Source: Planctomycetota bacterium
GTDB lineage: Bacteria > Planctomycetota > Planctomycetia > Planctomycetales > Planctomycetaceae
Assembly: GCA_013151585.1 (NCBI GenBank)
Contig: JAADHY010000220.1
Span: forward strand, 1-5,513
Reading direction: 5' to 3'
Length of the DNA: 5,513 bases
Shown: positions 5,416 through 5,513 of the stretch, piece by piece
How positions within the stretch are numbered: position 1 is the first letter of the stretch
Layout of the letters: each line of letters begins with the position of its first letter
Made by a program: the position numbers and the translations under genes
The notes under the pieces: generated by a model
Seen by the model: the letters and a program-made list of their open reading frames with translations, nothing else
Databases searched by the model: none
Told to the model about the DNA's origin: nothing

Positions 5416-5429
5416 ACCGCACGCTAGCC
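5416..5429. repeat. Degenerate inverted partial copy of the covarying unit
   Basis: The reverse complement of 5416-5429, GGCTAGCGTGCGGT, matches CGCTAGCGTCCGGT of the second unit (5369-5382) at 12 of 14 positions. It does not keep a full hairpin by itself. It suggests the family is present in both orientations within about 110 bp. Confidence 0.4.
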
Positions 5430-5430
5430 C

Positions 5431-5513
5431 AAGTTCCCCAGTTGAGGGCGAATTTGGGCGATTTTGAAATTCTTTCGGGCGGTTTTTGGACGTAAGTCCT
5501 TTGGCGATGGTCG
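5431..5513. other. Non-coding end of window with a GTAA-loop mini-hairpin
   Basis: No gene is seen in these last 83 bases. They are less GC-rich than the preceding repeats. GGAC-GTAA-GTCC (5488-5499) forms a 4-bp stem with a GNRA-type tetraloop, followed by TTTGG. The phrase is one I associate with planctomycete intergenic DNA. The structure may continue beyond the window edge. Confidence 0.35.

Noticed and set aside
5431..5513. Possible group II intron end, suggested by the GTAA loop
   Set aside because: There is no domain V-like sequence, no AY-type 3' end and no reverse transcriptase frame in the window.

Overview
The window is GC-rich bacterial DNA carrying three confident genes, one probable small gene, and an unusually large amount of hairpin-rich intergenic repeat. 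The best guess for the source is a member of the Planctomycetota. The basis is the type of acyl-CoA synthetase/acetyltransferase fusion, the GC-rich codon choice, and above all the intergenic phrases (for example CAGGCGTCTCGCCTG, CTGAGCGAAGCGAAA, GCTAGCGTCCGGT, GGACGTAAGTCC), which I associate from memory with planctomycete genomes. No rRNA or database comparison is available, so the assignment is tentative.

Layout. Positions 1-1599 (+) hold the C-terminal part of an ADP-forming acyl-CoA synthetase fused to a GNAT acetyltransferase, the architecture of Pat-type protein lysine acetyltransferases; its N-terminus lies before the window. Ten bases after its stop comes a 130-residue helical protein of unknown function (1610-2002, +), probably in the same transcript. 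Positions 2003-2619 lie between convergent genes and hold no gene. They contain a run of repeats: a 138-bp element with inverted ends, an adjacent diverged partial copy, a hairpin with a 17-bp stem and two further GC-rich hairpins. Positions 2620-3984 (-) encode a complete NtrC-type response regulator (receiver, sigma54-interacting AAA+, Fis-type HTH) with all key residues intact. No histidine kinase is visible next to it. A 588-bp divergent gap (4003-4590) holds one doubtful 120-codon minus-strand frame, a GC-rich set of competing inverted repeats and a small perfect hairpin just before the ribosome binding site of the next gene. Positions 4603-5094 (+) encode a stand-alone MOSC-domain protein with its conserved cysteine. 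Positions 5095-5513 are again non-coding and filled with hairpin repeats, including two homologous 22-base units exactly 40 bp apart whose stem differs by a compensatory base-pair swap.

How it fits together. The genes do not form one pathway: a protein-acetylation/acyl-CoA enzyme, a sigma54-dependent regulator and a MOSC protein are ordinary housekeeping or regulatory functions side by side. I see no phage, transposase, CRISPR, toxin-antitoxin or defence genes. What merits a second look is the repeat content: several distinct structured families packed between transcription units, one with covariation that argues for selection on, or duplication of, a folded nucleic acid. I do not see convincing evidence for a new multi-gene system.
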